This document shows positions 1 to 7,282 of a stretch of DNA of 20,222 nt, in pieces. This stretch comes from an uncultured Blautia sp. (GTDB lineage: Bacteria; Bacillota; Clostridia; Lachnospirales; Lachnospiraceae), in assembly GCA_934408705.1 (NCBI GenBank), contig CAKRVL010000044.1:1-20222 (forward strand). Reading direction: 5' to 3'. A program made the position numbers and the translations under genes. The notes below the pieces were generated by a model. It was not told where the DNA came from and ran no database searches. It saw only the letters and a list, made by a program, of their open reading frames with translations. Position 1 is the stretch's first letter. Every line of letters begins with the position of its first letter.

Positions 1-32
1 CTGAAGCCGCAAGAAAACGTAAATATAATTAA
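1..32 (+). CDS. rpsU: 30S ribosomal protein S21, C-terminal end (partial)
   Basis: Only the last nine whole codons and a TAA stop (30-32) are in the window. Read from base 3 they give EAARKRKYN. The C-terminus of bacterial S21, a small basic protein of the 30S subunit, characteristically ends in a run such as (S)EAARKRK(F/Y), so the match is good for so short a piece. The two bases before it (CT) fit the third and second positions of the usual serine codon. A strong terminator follows 8 nt after the stop. The identification rests on nine residues and family memory, so another basic protein cannot be excluded. Confidence 0.65.
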   Translation, partial: EAARKRKYN

Positions 33-40
33 TTGTGCGC

Positions 41-74
41 AAAAATCCCTGGCTGCATTCAGTCAGGGATTTTT
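41..74 (+). terminator. Intrinsic terminator after rpsU
   Basis: AAAAATCCCTG (41-51) pairs perfectly with CAGGGATTTTT (64-74). A further CTG/CAG pairing (53-55 with 60-62) leaves a CATT loop. The A-run before and T-run after the GC core allow termination in both directions. It separates the upstream gene from the cardiolipin synthase gene. Confidence 0.88.
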
Positions 75-119
75 AAATCTATTAGAAGTTGTGTCTGAAG
101 GAGAGGAAAAGAGAAACCT

Positions 120-1670
120 ATGATGATTCTGAAGAAAATTGCCCAGCTTCTGTTTAACCGGGTTTTCTATGTGGTGTTTGCCATGGCGGTGCAGCTTGGC
201 TGGGTGCTGACCATATTCATGCGTCTTGCAGGATATTCCAGATATATATCCTTTGCTCTGAATGTGATCAGTATTCTGATCGTTCTGAAAATTGTAAATC
301 GAAAAATAAACCCTTCGTATAAGCTGGCATGGACTATACTGATCTTATGCCTGCCTGTTTTTGGACTTGTGCTTTATCTTGTGTTCGGACGTTCCAGAAT
401 CGGTAATTATATGCAGGAGCGTTTTAATGAAATGCTCATAAATTCTGGAACATTTTTGCAGGCGAATCCCCAGATACATGACCAGCTGGAAACAGAGAGT
501 GTATCTGCGTGTAATCAGTCAGATTATATATATCGTAATGCAGGTTATCCTGTTCATGGAAATACCTCGGCAGAATATTTCCAGGTGGGAGATGATATGT
601 TCCCTGTCCTGGTAAAGGAACTGGAACAGGCACAGCATTATATTTTTATTGAATATTTTATTATTCATGATGGTGTGATGTGGAGAACCATTCTGGATAT
701 TTTGGAGAAGAAGGTTAAGGAAGGCGTGGATGTACGTCTGATTTATGATGATATGGGCTGTCTTACAACTCTTCCTCATAAATATTATGAAACTATGAGA
801 GCCAAGGGAATCAAGTGTCAGGTGTTTAATCCTTTCCGGCCTATTCTGAATATTATCCTGAATAACCGTGATCACCGGAAATTCTGTATTATTGATGGCT
901 ATATTGGATTTACAGGAGGTGTGAACCTGGCAGATGAGTACATCAATCAGAAGGAACGTTTTGGTCATTGGAAGGATACAGCAGTTATGCTGAAGGGTGA
1001 AGCTGTCTGGAATATGACTGCTATGTTCCTTCATATGTGGAATGTGATCACCAATAATCGTGAGGGTGGCAGTCTGGCGGAATATCTGCCCCATGTATGG
1101 CATCCGGAGCCTTTTGAAGGCGATGGCTTTATTCAGCCCTTCTGTGATTCCCCTCTTGACAGTGAGACTGTAGGCGAGAATGTTTATCTGAATATTATCA
1201 ATCGTGCAAAAAGATATGTGTATATCTGTACTCCCTATCTAGTTATAGATAATGAGATGATGACAGCACTTTGCCTTGCTGCAAAAAGCGGCGTGGATGT
1301 GCGCCTGATGACGCCTGGTATTCCGGATAAGAAACTGGTATTTCTTCTTACTCAGTCCTATTATGAGCAGCTTCTTGAAGCAGGAGTGAAGATTTATGAA
1401 TATCTGCCGGGATTTCTTCATGCCAAGTCTTTTGTCTGTGATGATGAGATCGGCGTGGTTGGAACTATTAATCTGGACTACCGGAGCTTGTATCTTCATT
1501 TTGAAGATGGTGTATGGATTTGCAAGAATAAGGTAATATACGATATTAAGAAGGATTTTACGGATACTCTGGAGTACTGTAATCCGGTATCTTTGGAGTT
1601 TTGTCGTGGAAGAAATATTGCAGTACGTGCAATGCAGAGTATTTTAAGGCTATTTGCACCGATGTTATAG
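120..1670 (+). CDS. cls: Cardiolipin synthase (phospholipase D superfamily)
   Basis: This 516-residue membrane protein should condense two phosphatidylglycerol molecules into cardiolipin and glycerol at the cytoplasmic membrane. The first 90 residues hold about three hydrophobic helices, as in the PLDc_N region of bacterial Cls proteins. Two complete HKD motifs (HxKxxxxD) follow: HRKFCIID with H252, K254 and D259, and HAKSFVCD with H434, K436 and D441. Each is followed by a glycine-rich stretch (GFTGG, GVVGT). Length is normal for the family. The start is one of two adjacent ATGs (120 or 123), with AAGGAGAGG at 98-106, a slightly long spacing. The serine hydrolase gene begins 10 nt after the stop, suggesting co-transcription. 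No clear promoter was seen between the terminator at 74 and the start. Confidence 0.93.
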   Translation: MMILKKIAQLLFNRVFYVVFAMAVQLGWVLTIFMRLAGYSRYISFALNVISILIVLKIVNRKINPSYKLAWTILILCLPVFGLVLYLVFGRSRIGNYMQERFNEMLINSGTFLQANPQIHDQLETESVSACNQSDYIYRNAGYPVHGNTSAEYFQVGDDMFPVLVKELEQAQHYIFIEYFIIHDGVMWRTILDILEKKVKEGVDVRLIYDDMGCLTTLPHKYYETMRAKGIKCQVFNPFRPILNIILNNRDHRKFCIIDGYIGFTGGVNLADEYINQKERFGHWKDTAVMLKGEAVWNMTAMFLHMWNVITNNREGGSLAEYLPHVWHPEPFEGDGFIQPFCDSPLDSETVGENVYLNIINRAKRYVYICTPYLVIDNEMMTALCLAAKSGVDVRLMTPGIPDKKLVFLLTQSYYEQLLEAGVKIYEYLPGFLHAKSFVCDDEIGVVGTINLDYRSLYLHFEDGVWICKNKVIYDIKKDFTDTLEYCNPVSLEFCRGRNIAVRAMQSILRLFAPML

Positions 1671-1680
1671 GAGACCGGAC

Positions 1681-2853
1681 ATGAGAGAAGAGACAAAGAA
1701 ACAGCTTTGGCAGATAATGAACCAGGCAGTTGAGAACAACCAGATTGCCGGTATGAATATGATGGTTGTGAAAGAGGGGCAGGAGGAAGTGTATCTTGAA
1801 TGTGGCTATGCAGATAAGGCTGCAGGAAAGAAGCTTAAACGTGATACCATTTTCCGGCTTTTTTCCATGACCAAGCCTGTTACGGCAGCCGCCGCCATGC
1901 TTTTATTTGAGAGAGGCGTTATTGATCTGGCGGATCCTGTGTCCAAATACATTCCCGGATTTGCAGATCAGATGGTTTCTGTTCCGGGAGGCCTGGCGCC
2001 AGTGTGGCACAATGTGACAGTCTATCATCTGTTGTCCATGACCGGAGGCCTGACCTACGGGGGAAACAGCAGTGCAGCAGAATATGCTGCCGGAAATGTG
2101 TTTGAAGAAGTTCACAAACGTCTGGGGACAGAGCATCCGGTGACCACACTGGAATTTGCAGACAGGATTGGAAAATGCCCACTGGAGTTTCAGCCGGGTG
2201 AACGGTGGAAATACGGTGTGTCGGCAGATATTCTGGCAGCAGTTGTGGAGAAGGCTTCCGGCATGAAATATGGCGAATTTCTGAAAAAAGAGCTTTTTGA
2301 ACCTCTTGGAATGAAGGATACCGGATTTTTTGTTCCAGGTGAGAAGCTGGACAGACTGGCTGTGACCTATGAACAGACTGATGGAGAAATAAAGGAATAC
2401 CGGGAGGACAGCCTTGGAATCCGTTTTGCAATGGATGTACCCCCGGCGTATGAAGCCGGCGGTGCTGGCCTTGTATCTACCATTGATGATTATTCCAGAT
2501 TTGCGTCCATGCTTTTGAATAAAGGAAATTTCCATGGAAAACAGATCTTAAAGCCCGGTACAGTGGAATATATGACATCTCGCAGGCTTACAGGCTGTCA
2601 GCAGGACTGGTTTGACAAATGGTGGGAAATGAACGGATATTCTTACGGAAACCTGATGCGTGTGATGACAGAATCATGGAAGGCACCTTTTGCAGCAAGT
2701 GAGGGAGAATATGGCTGGGACGGCTGGCTTGGCTGTTATTTTGCCAATCTGCCTAAAGAGAATATGACAATTCTCATGATGATGCAGAAAAAAGACGCAG
2801 GTACATTTGATCTCACAAGAAAGCTGAGAAATGTAATGCTGCTTGGAATGTAA
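1681..2853 (+). CDS. Serine hydrolase, beta-lactamase/class C-like fold
   Basis: A 390-residue protein of the beta-lactamase-related (PF00144) family, whose members include esterases, D-aminopeptidases and penicillin-binding-like enzymes; its substrate cannot be told from sequence. Catalytic elements are visible: SMTK with nucleophile S62 and K65, the second-motif tyrosine Y178 in KYGVSAD, and a C-terminal GWDGWLG block (345-351) in the place of the KTG/HxG motif, a form seen in the EstB-like esterase branch. No signal peptide or membrane segment is apparent, so a cytoplasmic location is likely. An in-frame ATG at 1654 lies inside the cls gene and lacks a ribosome-binding site. The ATG at 1681 has AGGAG at 1669-1673, 7 nt upstream, and is preferred. 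The stop codon abuts the repeat element that starts at 2853. Confidence 0.88.
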   Translation: MREETKKQLWQIMNQAVENNQIAGMNMMVVKEGQEEVYLECGYADKAAGKKLKRDTIFRLFSMTKPVTAAAAMLLFERGVIDLADPVSKYIPGFADQMVSVPGGLAPVWHNVTVYHLLSMTGGLTYGGNSSAAEYAAGNVFEEVHKRLGTEHPVTTLEFADRIGKCPLEFQPGERWKYGVSADILAAVVEKASGMKYGEFLKKELFEPLGMKDTGFFVPGEKLDRLAVTYEQTDGEIKEYREDSLGIRFAMDVPPAYEAGGAGLVSTIDDYSRFASMLLNKGNFHGKQILKPGTVEYMTSRRLTGCQQDWFDKWWEMNGYSYGNLMRVMTESWKAPFAASEGEYGWDGWLGCYFANLPKENMTILMMMQKKDAGTFDLTRKLRNVMLLGM

Positions 2854-3057
2854 TGATACCAGTGTCAAAAGGTCAAAAAGCCGTTCGTGCTTGCACGATA
2901 AGGCGTTTGAACTTGGGACACGCCAAATATGAGAAAGTAGCGATTTACGCAGTAAATCAGCGGATTTCGAATATTTGGAGGATTGCGGGAGCAGCGTAGC
3001 TGTGTAGCAATCCGGGTATCAAATGAGTGTCAAAAGACCTTTTGACACTCATATCAT
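2853..3057. mobile_element. MITE-like structured repeat with terminal inverted repeats
   Basis: The ends form inverted repeats of 22 bp with two mismatches (2853-2874 and 3036-3057). The inner 14 bp, AGTGTCAAAAGGTC against GACCTTTTGACACT, are perfect. Inside are several hairpins: TCGTGC/GCACGA (2885-2898), CCAAATAT/ATATTTGG (2923-2930 with 2971-2978) enclosing GATTTAC/GTAAATC (2942-2958), GGATTGC/GCAATCC (2980-2986 with 3007-3013), and a 12-bp palindrome at 3025-3050. GTA is present directly outside both ends (2850-2852, 3058-3060) and could be a 3-bp target duplication. There is no room for a transposase. A small non-autonomous element or REP-like repeat is the best reading. Copy number elsewhere is unknown. 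Confidence 0.7.
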
Positions 3058-3070
3058 GTAACGTTAAAAT
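3042..3070 (+). promoter_or_regulatory. Predicted sigma-A promoter, -35 inside the repeat element
   Basis: TTGACA (3042-3047) and TAAAAT (3065-3070) are 17 bp apart, a near-consensus promoter pointing at the cysteine desulfurase gene. The -35 lies in the right terminal repeat of the element at 2853-3057, and the -10 lies just outside it. Transcription would start near 3077, leaving a leader of only about 17 nt that still keeps most of the AAAGAGG ribosome-binding site (3077-3083). The short leader is the main reason for doubt. Confidence 0.5.
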
Positions 3071-3093
3071 GGCAATAAAGAGGTTTTTCAGGT

Positions 3094-4242
3094 ATGTTCA
3101 GAATTTATGCAGATAACGCAGCAACTACAAAAATAAGTCAGACAGCGAAGAATGCCATGATTTCTGCGATGGAAGATATTTATGGAAACCCTTCCAGCAT
3201 TCACCAGGTTGGAATGGAGGCAAATAATGCCCTCCAGACAGCAAGAGAGCAGATTGCCCGGTGTCTTAGCTGTATGCCGAAGGAGATTTTTTTTACATCC
3301 GGTGGAACAGAATCAGATAATCAGGCAATTCTGTCTGCCGCCATGCTTGGAGCAAAGCAGAACAAAAAACATATAATTTCCACTGCTTTTGAGCATCATG
3401 CAGTGCTTCATACATTAAGACGCCTGCGAGAGCAGGGGTTTGAGGTTCAGCTTCTGGATGTAGGACCCGAAGGGAATATTACGGCAGCTCAGGTAGAAGA
3501 AGCTGTTCGGCCAGATACCTGTCTTGTCACAGCTATGTTTGCCAATAATGAAATTGGTTCCATTCTGCCTGTGGAAGAAATCGGGAAGGTTTGCCGTGCC
3601 CATGGCATTCTTTTTCATACAGATGCTGTGCAGGCGGTTGGCCATATTCCGGTAAATGTAAAAAAACAGAATATTGATCTGTTATCTCTTTCTGCTCACA
3701 AATTCCACGGACCGAAAGGAATCGGAGTTTTGTATGCAAAAAAAGGTATTGAACTGACCACTATCATGGAAGGCGGCGGACAGGAACGTGGGAAACGTCC
3801 TGGTACGGAGGATGTTCCCGCTATTATGGGAATGGCAGCTGCATTGGAAGAAGAGTGTGGATCAATGGAAGAACACGCAGTGAAAATCACTGCCATGCGG
3901 GATCGGCTGATTCAGGGACTTTCCAGGATTCCCAACAGCATTTTAAATGGTTCTGTCAGGAATCGTCTTCCGGGAAATGTAAGCTTCTGCTTTGAAGGCA
4001 TTTCAGGAGAAAGCCTTCTTCTTTTGCTGGATGGCAGGGGAATCTGTGCTTCCTCAGGTTCAGCCTGTGCTTCCGGGGCTTTGGATCCAAGTCATGTCCT
4101 TCTGGCTTTGGGACGCACTCTTGAAGCCGCGCAGGGAGCTCTTCGGATCAGTCTTGACAGTACGAACACAGAAGAGGAAATTGATTATATGCTGGAAGTA
4201 ATTCCCCAGGTGGTAGAACAGCTCACTTCTGTTCCAGTATAA
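3094..4242 (+). CDS. Cysteine desulfurase, class I (NifS/IscS-like)
   Basis: A 382-residue PLP-dependent aminotransferase-fold enzyme that removes sulfur from L-cysteine as an enzyme persulfide, giving alanine. The N-terminal YADNAATT motif is typical. The general-base histidine region EHHA covers H101-H102. The PLP-binding lysine is K203 in SAHKFHGPKG. The persulfide cysteine is C325 in SSGSACASG, the flexible-loop motif of class I enzymes; class II enzymes have RxGHHC. Length is standard. AAAGAGG at 3077-3083 supports the ATG at 3094. mnmA follows 53 nt after the stop, so its main job is probably to feed sulfur to tRNA thiolation, as YrvO does for MnmA in Bacillus subtilis. No iscU or other Fe-S assembly gene is adjacent. 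A wider role in Fe-S cluster supply cannot be excluded. Confidence 0.93.
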   Translation: MFRIYADNAATTKISQTAKNAMISAMEDIYGNPSSIHQVGMEANNALQTAREQIARCLSCMPKEIFFTSGGTESDNQAILSAAMLGAKQNKKHIISTAFEHHAVLHTLRRLREQGFEVQLLDVGPEGNITAAQVEEAVRPDTCLVTAMFANNEIGSILPVEEIGKVCRAHGILFHTDAVQAVGHIPVNVKKQNIDLLSLSAHKFHGPKGIGVLYAKKGIELTTIMEGGGQERGKRPGTEDVPAIMGMAAALEEECGSMEEHAVKITAMRDRLIQGLSRIPNSILNGSVRNRLPGNVSFCFEGISGESLLLLLDGRGICASSGSACASGALDPSHVLLALGRTLEAAQGALRISLDSTNTEEEIDYMLEVIPQVVEQLTSVPV

Positions 4243-4295
4243 AGTTTTCACATGAGTTAAACATTAAGCTTTTGATATTGCGAGGTATAAAAAGT

Positions 4296-5381
4296 ATGGA
4301 ATCAGACAACATGAAAAAAGCATTGATCGCCATGAGCGGCGGCGTAGATTCTTCGGTAGCCGCTTATCTGATGAAAGAACATGGATACGACTGTATCGGT
4401 GTTACCATGAAGCTTTTTCAGAATGAAGACGCAGGGGTCAGCCGCAAAAAAAGCTGCTGTTCTCTGGATGACGTGGAGGATGCAAGAAGTGTGGCACATC
4501 GTCTTGGCATTCCCTATTATGTGTTTAATTTCACAGCAGATTTCAAAAAACAGGTTATGGATCGTTTTGTATCAGCATATGAAAACGGTGCTACGCCCAA
4601 TCCCTGTATCGATTGTAACCGTTATTTGAAATTTGACAGCCTTTATCATCGTGCCAAAGAGTTGGGCTGCCATTACGTAGTAACCGGTCATTATGCCAGA
4701 ATTGAGCAGCGTGATGATGGCAGATATCTTCTGAAAAAAGCGGCAGATCCAGGAAAAGACCAAAGCTATGTTCTCTATTCCCTTACCCAGGAGCAGCTGG
4801 CACATACCATGTTTCCTCTTGGGAATATGAATAAGAATCAGACACGTATGATCGCAGATGAGCAGAGCTTTTATAATGCCAATAAACCTGACAGCCAGGA
4901 TATCTGTTTTGTTCCGGATGGAGATTATGCCGGTTTTATCCGTCGCTTTACAGGAAAGGATTATCCGGCCGGTGATTTCACGGACAAAGATGGAAATATC
5001 CTTGGCAGGCATAAAGGAATCATCAGTTATACCGTAGGCCAGCGGAAGGGGCTGGGCATTGCAGCAGGCAAGCCGGTTTATGTTACGAAGATCTGCCCGG
5101 AAGAAAACCGTGTGATTCTTGGTGACAATGAAGATCTGTTCCACCGGGAACTGGATGTGGAAGATTTCAACTTCATATCCTTTGAGAATCCTCCGGCAGA
5201 ATTCCGTGCAAAAGCAAAAGTGCGCTATCGTCAGAAAGAGCAGTGGGCAACTGTAAAGGTTACAGGAGAGCGCAGTGTGCACATTATCTTTGACGAGCCG
5301 CAGCGTGCCATCACAAAAGGTCAGGCAGCCGTATTATATGACGGTGATGTTGTTATCGGCGGTGGTGTGATCAAAGGGTGA
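4296..5381 (+). CDS. mnmA: tRNA-specific 2-thiouridylase MnmA
   Basis: This 361-residue cytoplasmic enzyme adenylates C2 of the wobble uridine (U34) in tRNA Lys, Glu and Gln and replaces the oxygen with sulfur. The ATP pyrophosphatase P-loop SGGVDSS is at 14-20. The nucleophile region TPNPCIDCN has C104 and C107, and the second catalytic cysteine is C204 in PDSQDICFVPDGDY. A further Cys-Cys pair is at 54-55. The CxxC arrangement differs from DxxC forms such as the E. coli enzyme. The C-terminal half carries the usual beta-barrel domains, including TVGQRKGLGI. Upstream in-frame starts exist (TTG at 4272), but the ATG at 4296 has GCGAGG at 4280-4285; ATG 4311 is a second option. It forms a unit with the cysteine desulfurase gene. 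Confidence 0.95.
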   Translation: MESDNMKKALIAMSGGVDSSVAAYLMKEHGYDCIGVTMKLFQNEDAGVSRKKSCCSLDDVEDARSVAHRLGIPYYVFNFTADFKKQVMDRFVSAYENGATPNPCIDCNRYLKFDSLYHRAKELGCHYVVTGHYARIEQRDDGRYLLKKAADPGKDQSYVLYSLTQEQLAHTMFPLGNMNKNQTRMIADEQSFYNANKPDSQDICFVPDGDYAGFIRRFTGKDYPAGDFTDKDGNILGRHKGIISYTVGQRKGLGIAAGKPVYVTKICPEENRVILGDNEDLFHRELDVEDFNFISFENPPAEFRAKAKVRYRQKEQWATVKVTGERSVHIIFDEPQRAITKGQAAVLYDGDVVIGGGVIKG

Positions 5382-5440
5382 TGATGGGAGAGAACCACAA
5401 TCAGTTTACAAAAAATTAAGAATATATCCTCGTTTTATAG

Positions 5441-5469
5441 ATGACTAACCCTATGGGAAATGTTACAAT
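5441..5469 (+). promoter_or_regulatory. Predicted promoter for the DUF1538/PII-like pair
   Basis: An extended -10, TGTTACAAT with hexamer TACAAT at 5464-5469, lies 17 bp after ATGACT (5441-5446), which matches TTGACA at four of six positions. Transcription would begin near 5476, giving a leader of about 95 nt that contains the hairpin at 5492-5530. Confidence 0.5.
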
Positions 5470-5491
5470 AATCCATATCAGGAAACAGATT

Positions 5492-5530
5492 GGAGCGTAC
5501 AGACTACAGAATGCTTGTATAGTGCGCTCC
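5492..5530 (+). promoter_or_regulatory. Leader hairpin upstream of the DUF1538 gene
   Basis: GGAGCGTAC (5492-5500) pairs with GTGCGCTCC (5522-5530): nine pairs including one G-U. An inner stem TACAG/CTTGTA (5505-5509 with 5514-5519) sits above an asymmetric internal loop. ACTACAG occurs inside it (5503-5509) and again just downstream (5537-5543), so a competing pairing is conceivable. It lacks a T-run, so it is not an obvious terminator. It ends 29 nt before the GGAGG site. It matches no riboswitch class that I recognise. Confidence 0.45.
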
Positions 5531-5569
5531 AGAGTAACTACAGTGAAATATTCTGAAATGGAGGTATAT

Positions 5570-7174
5570 GTGGAAAAAAGAAAACTGATTAAAGACATTC
5601 AATCTCATCGTTCTGTTTTGAAAGAAAATGCGGAAGAAAAAGCAAGAGAATCTGTCAGTGCAGTTCTTCCTATTGTGCTGATCGTACTGATACTCTGCTT
5701 TACCGTGGCTGCTTTGTCCCCAGGTATCCTGGTGGAATTTCTGATAGGATCCGTGCTTGTGATCCTTGGAATGATCTTTTTCTCTATGGGAGCGGAATTG
5801 TCCATGACACCCATGGGAGAACATGTGGGAGGCAGCATGCTTCGCACGAAAAAATTAGGCTTTATTGTAATTATCGGTTTTATTCTGGGTTTTATTATCA
5901 CAATATCTGAACCGGATCTGCAGGTTCTTGCAGAACAGGTTTCTTCTGTGCCCAATCTTGTGCTGATCTTATCCGTAGCACTTGGTGTTGGCGCGTTTCT
6001 TGTTGTGGCATTAATGCGTATTCTTTTTGGGATTGCGCTGCCGCCATTGTTATTCAGCTTTTATATTTTTGTATTTGTATTAGCCATGTTCGTTCCGGAG
6101 AATTTCCTGGCGGTGGCATTTGATTCCGGCGGTGTGACCACAGGACCTATGACAGTACCATTTATTATGGCATTGGGTGTTGGTATTGCATCTATTCGTA
6201 ATGATAAGCATGCAGGAGACGACAGTTTCGGTCTTGTTGCCCTGTGCTCCATTGGACCCATTTTAGCAGTCCTGATATTGGGACTTTTGTATCACACAGA
6301 AGGCAGTGCTGCGTTGGAAGTGGTTTCCGAAGTGGAAAATTCTATAGAACTGGGCAGATTATTTGCGGTTGCACTGCCGAAATACTTCAAAGAGATTGCA
6401 ATTTCTCTTTTTCCGATTGTGGCATTCTTTGGAATTTTCCAGATTGTTTCATTAAAACTGAATAAAAATATGCTGATTAAAATCTGTATTGGCTTATTTT
6501 ATACATATATAGGACTTGTGCTGTTCCTTACCGGTGCAAATGTAGGGTTTATTCCAACTGGAAATTATCTGGGAATGGTATTGGGACATCTGTCTTACAA
6601 TTGGATTCTTGTGCCGCTTGGAATGGTGATCGGTTATTTTATCGTAAAAGCCGAGCCTGCGGTATATGTGCTCATGAAGCAGGTTGAGGAGCTGACTGAC
6701 GGAGCAATTTCCGGGAAATCTATTCAGATTGGTCTGTCTGTGGGCGTGGCAGTCTCTGTTGGAATTTCCATGCTCAGGGTGCTGACCGGAATCTCCATTT
6801 TCTATTTTCTGGTGCCAGGTTATGCCATTGCTTTAATTCTCAGCCTGTTTGTGCCAAAAATTTTTACCGCTATTGCATTTGACTCTGGTGGTGTTGCCTC
6901 CGGACCTATGACAGCAACCTTTCTCCTTCCTCTGGCTCAGGGAGCGTGTGAAGCAGTGGGAGGAAATATTGTGACAGATGCTTTTGGAGTAGTGGCGATG
7001 GTTGCTATGACACCGCTTATCACCCTACAGGTGCTGGGACTTGTTTACCGGGTAAAAGAAGGCGAGCTTGGCAGCAGGGAGAAGGATTTGTCTGCGGACA
7101 AAATACCGGTGGAAGCCATTTCAGTGGCAGAATTATTTGAAGAACTGGGAGATACAGAAATTATAGAGCTATAA
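5570..7174 (+). CDS. DUF1538 family polytopic membrane protein
   Basis: A 534-residue inner-membrane protein of the DUF1538 family, whose substrate and mechanism I cannot name. It is built from two homologous halves of several membrane helices each. The signature AFDSGGVTTGPMT (183-195) recurs as AFDSGGVASGPMT (436-448), followed each time by a small-residue segment with D and FG(L/V)VA. Such duplicated helix bundles with conserved G-P-M-T re-entrant-like motifs suggest a transporter or channel; this is inference. Charged tails occur at both ends. The GTG at 5570 is chosen as start because GGAGG (5560-5564) lies 5 nt upstream. An in-frame ATG at 5558 overlaps that site, and the reading frame stays open back to 5441 without good initiation signals. 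A PII-like protein gene follows 108 nt downstream, implying regulation of this membrane protein. Confidence 0.82.
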   Translation: MEKRKLIKDIQSHRSVLKENAEEKARESVSAVLPIVLIVLILCFTVAALSPGILVEFLIGSVLVILGMIFFSMGAELSMTPMGEHVGGSMLRTKKLGFIVIIGFILGFIITISEPDLQVLAEQVSSVPNLVLILSVALGVGAFLVVALMRILFGIALPPLLFSFYIFVFVLAMFVPENFLAVAFDSGGVTTGPMTVPFIMALGVGIASIRNDKHAGDDSFGLVALCSIGPILAVLILGLLYHTEGSAALEVVSEVENSIELGRLFAVALPKYFKEIAISLFPIVAFFGIFQIVSLKLNKNMLIKICIGLFYTYIGLVLFLTGANVGFIPTGNYLGMVLGHLSYNWILVPLGMVIGYFIVKAEPAVYVLMKQVEELTDGAISGKSIQIGLSVGVAVSVGISMLRVLTGISIFYFLVPGYAIALILSLFVPKIFTAIAFDSGGVASGPMTATFLLPLAQGACEAVGGNIVTDAFGVVAMVAMTPLITLQVLGLVYRVKEGELGSREKDLSADKIPVEAISVAELFEELGDTEIIEL

Positions 7175-7282
7175 AGAGGAAGGCAGGAATGGAATTATGA
7201 CGCATCTCTTGCGAAAAAAGAGTGGTTAACATTCTGGGAAGATTATGGACAGAAGCGAACTTTATAAAGAAAGGAATCATCT

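Noticed and set aside
24..29. A perfect TATAAT near the left edge
   Set aside because: It falls within the last codons of the probable rpsU gene and before a strong terminator, with no -35 match upstream in the visible bases.
3025..3050. The 12-bp palindrome as an intrinsic terminator for the serine hydrolase gene
   Set aside because: No T-run follows it. It is better explained as the right end of the repeat element, which also contains the -35 of the next operon.
4572..5282. A 236-codon minus-strand frame
   Set aside because: It is wholly antisense to mnmA, with no family resemblance and no ribosome-binding site noticed.
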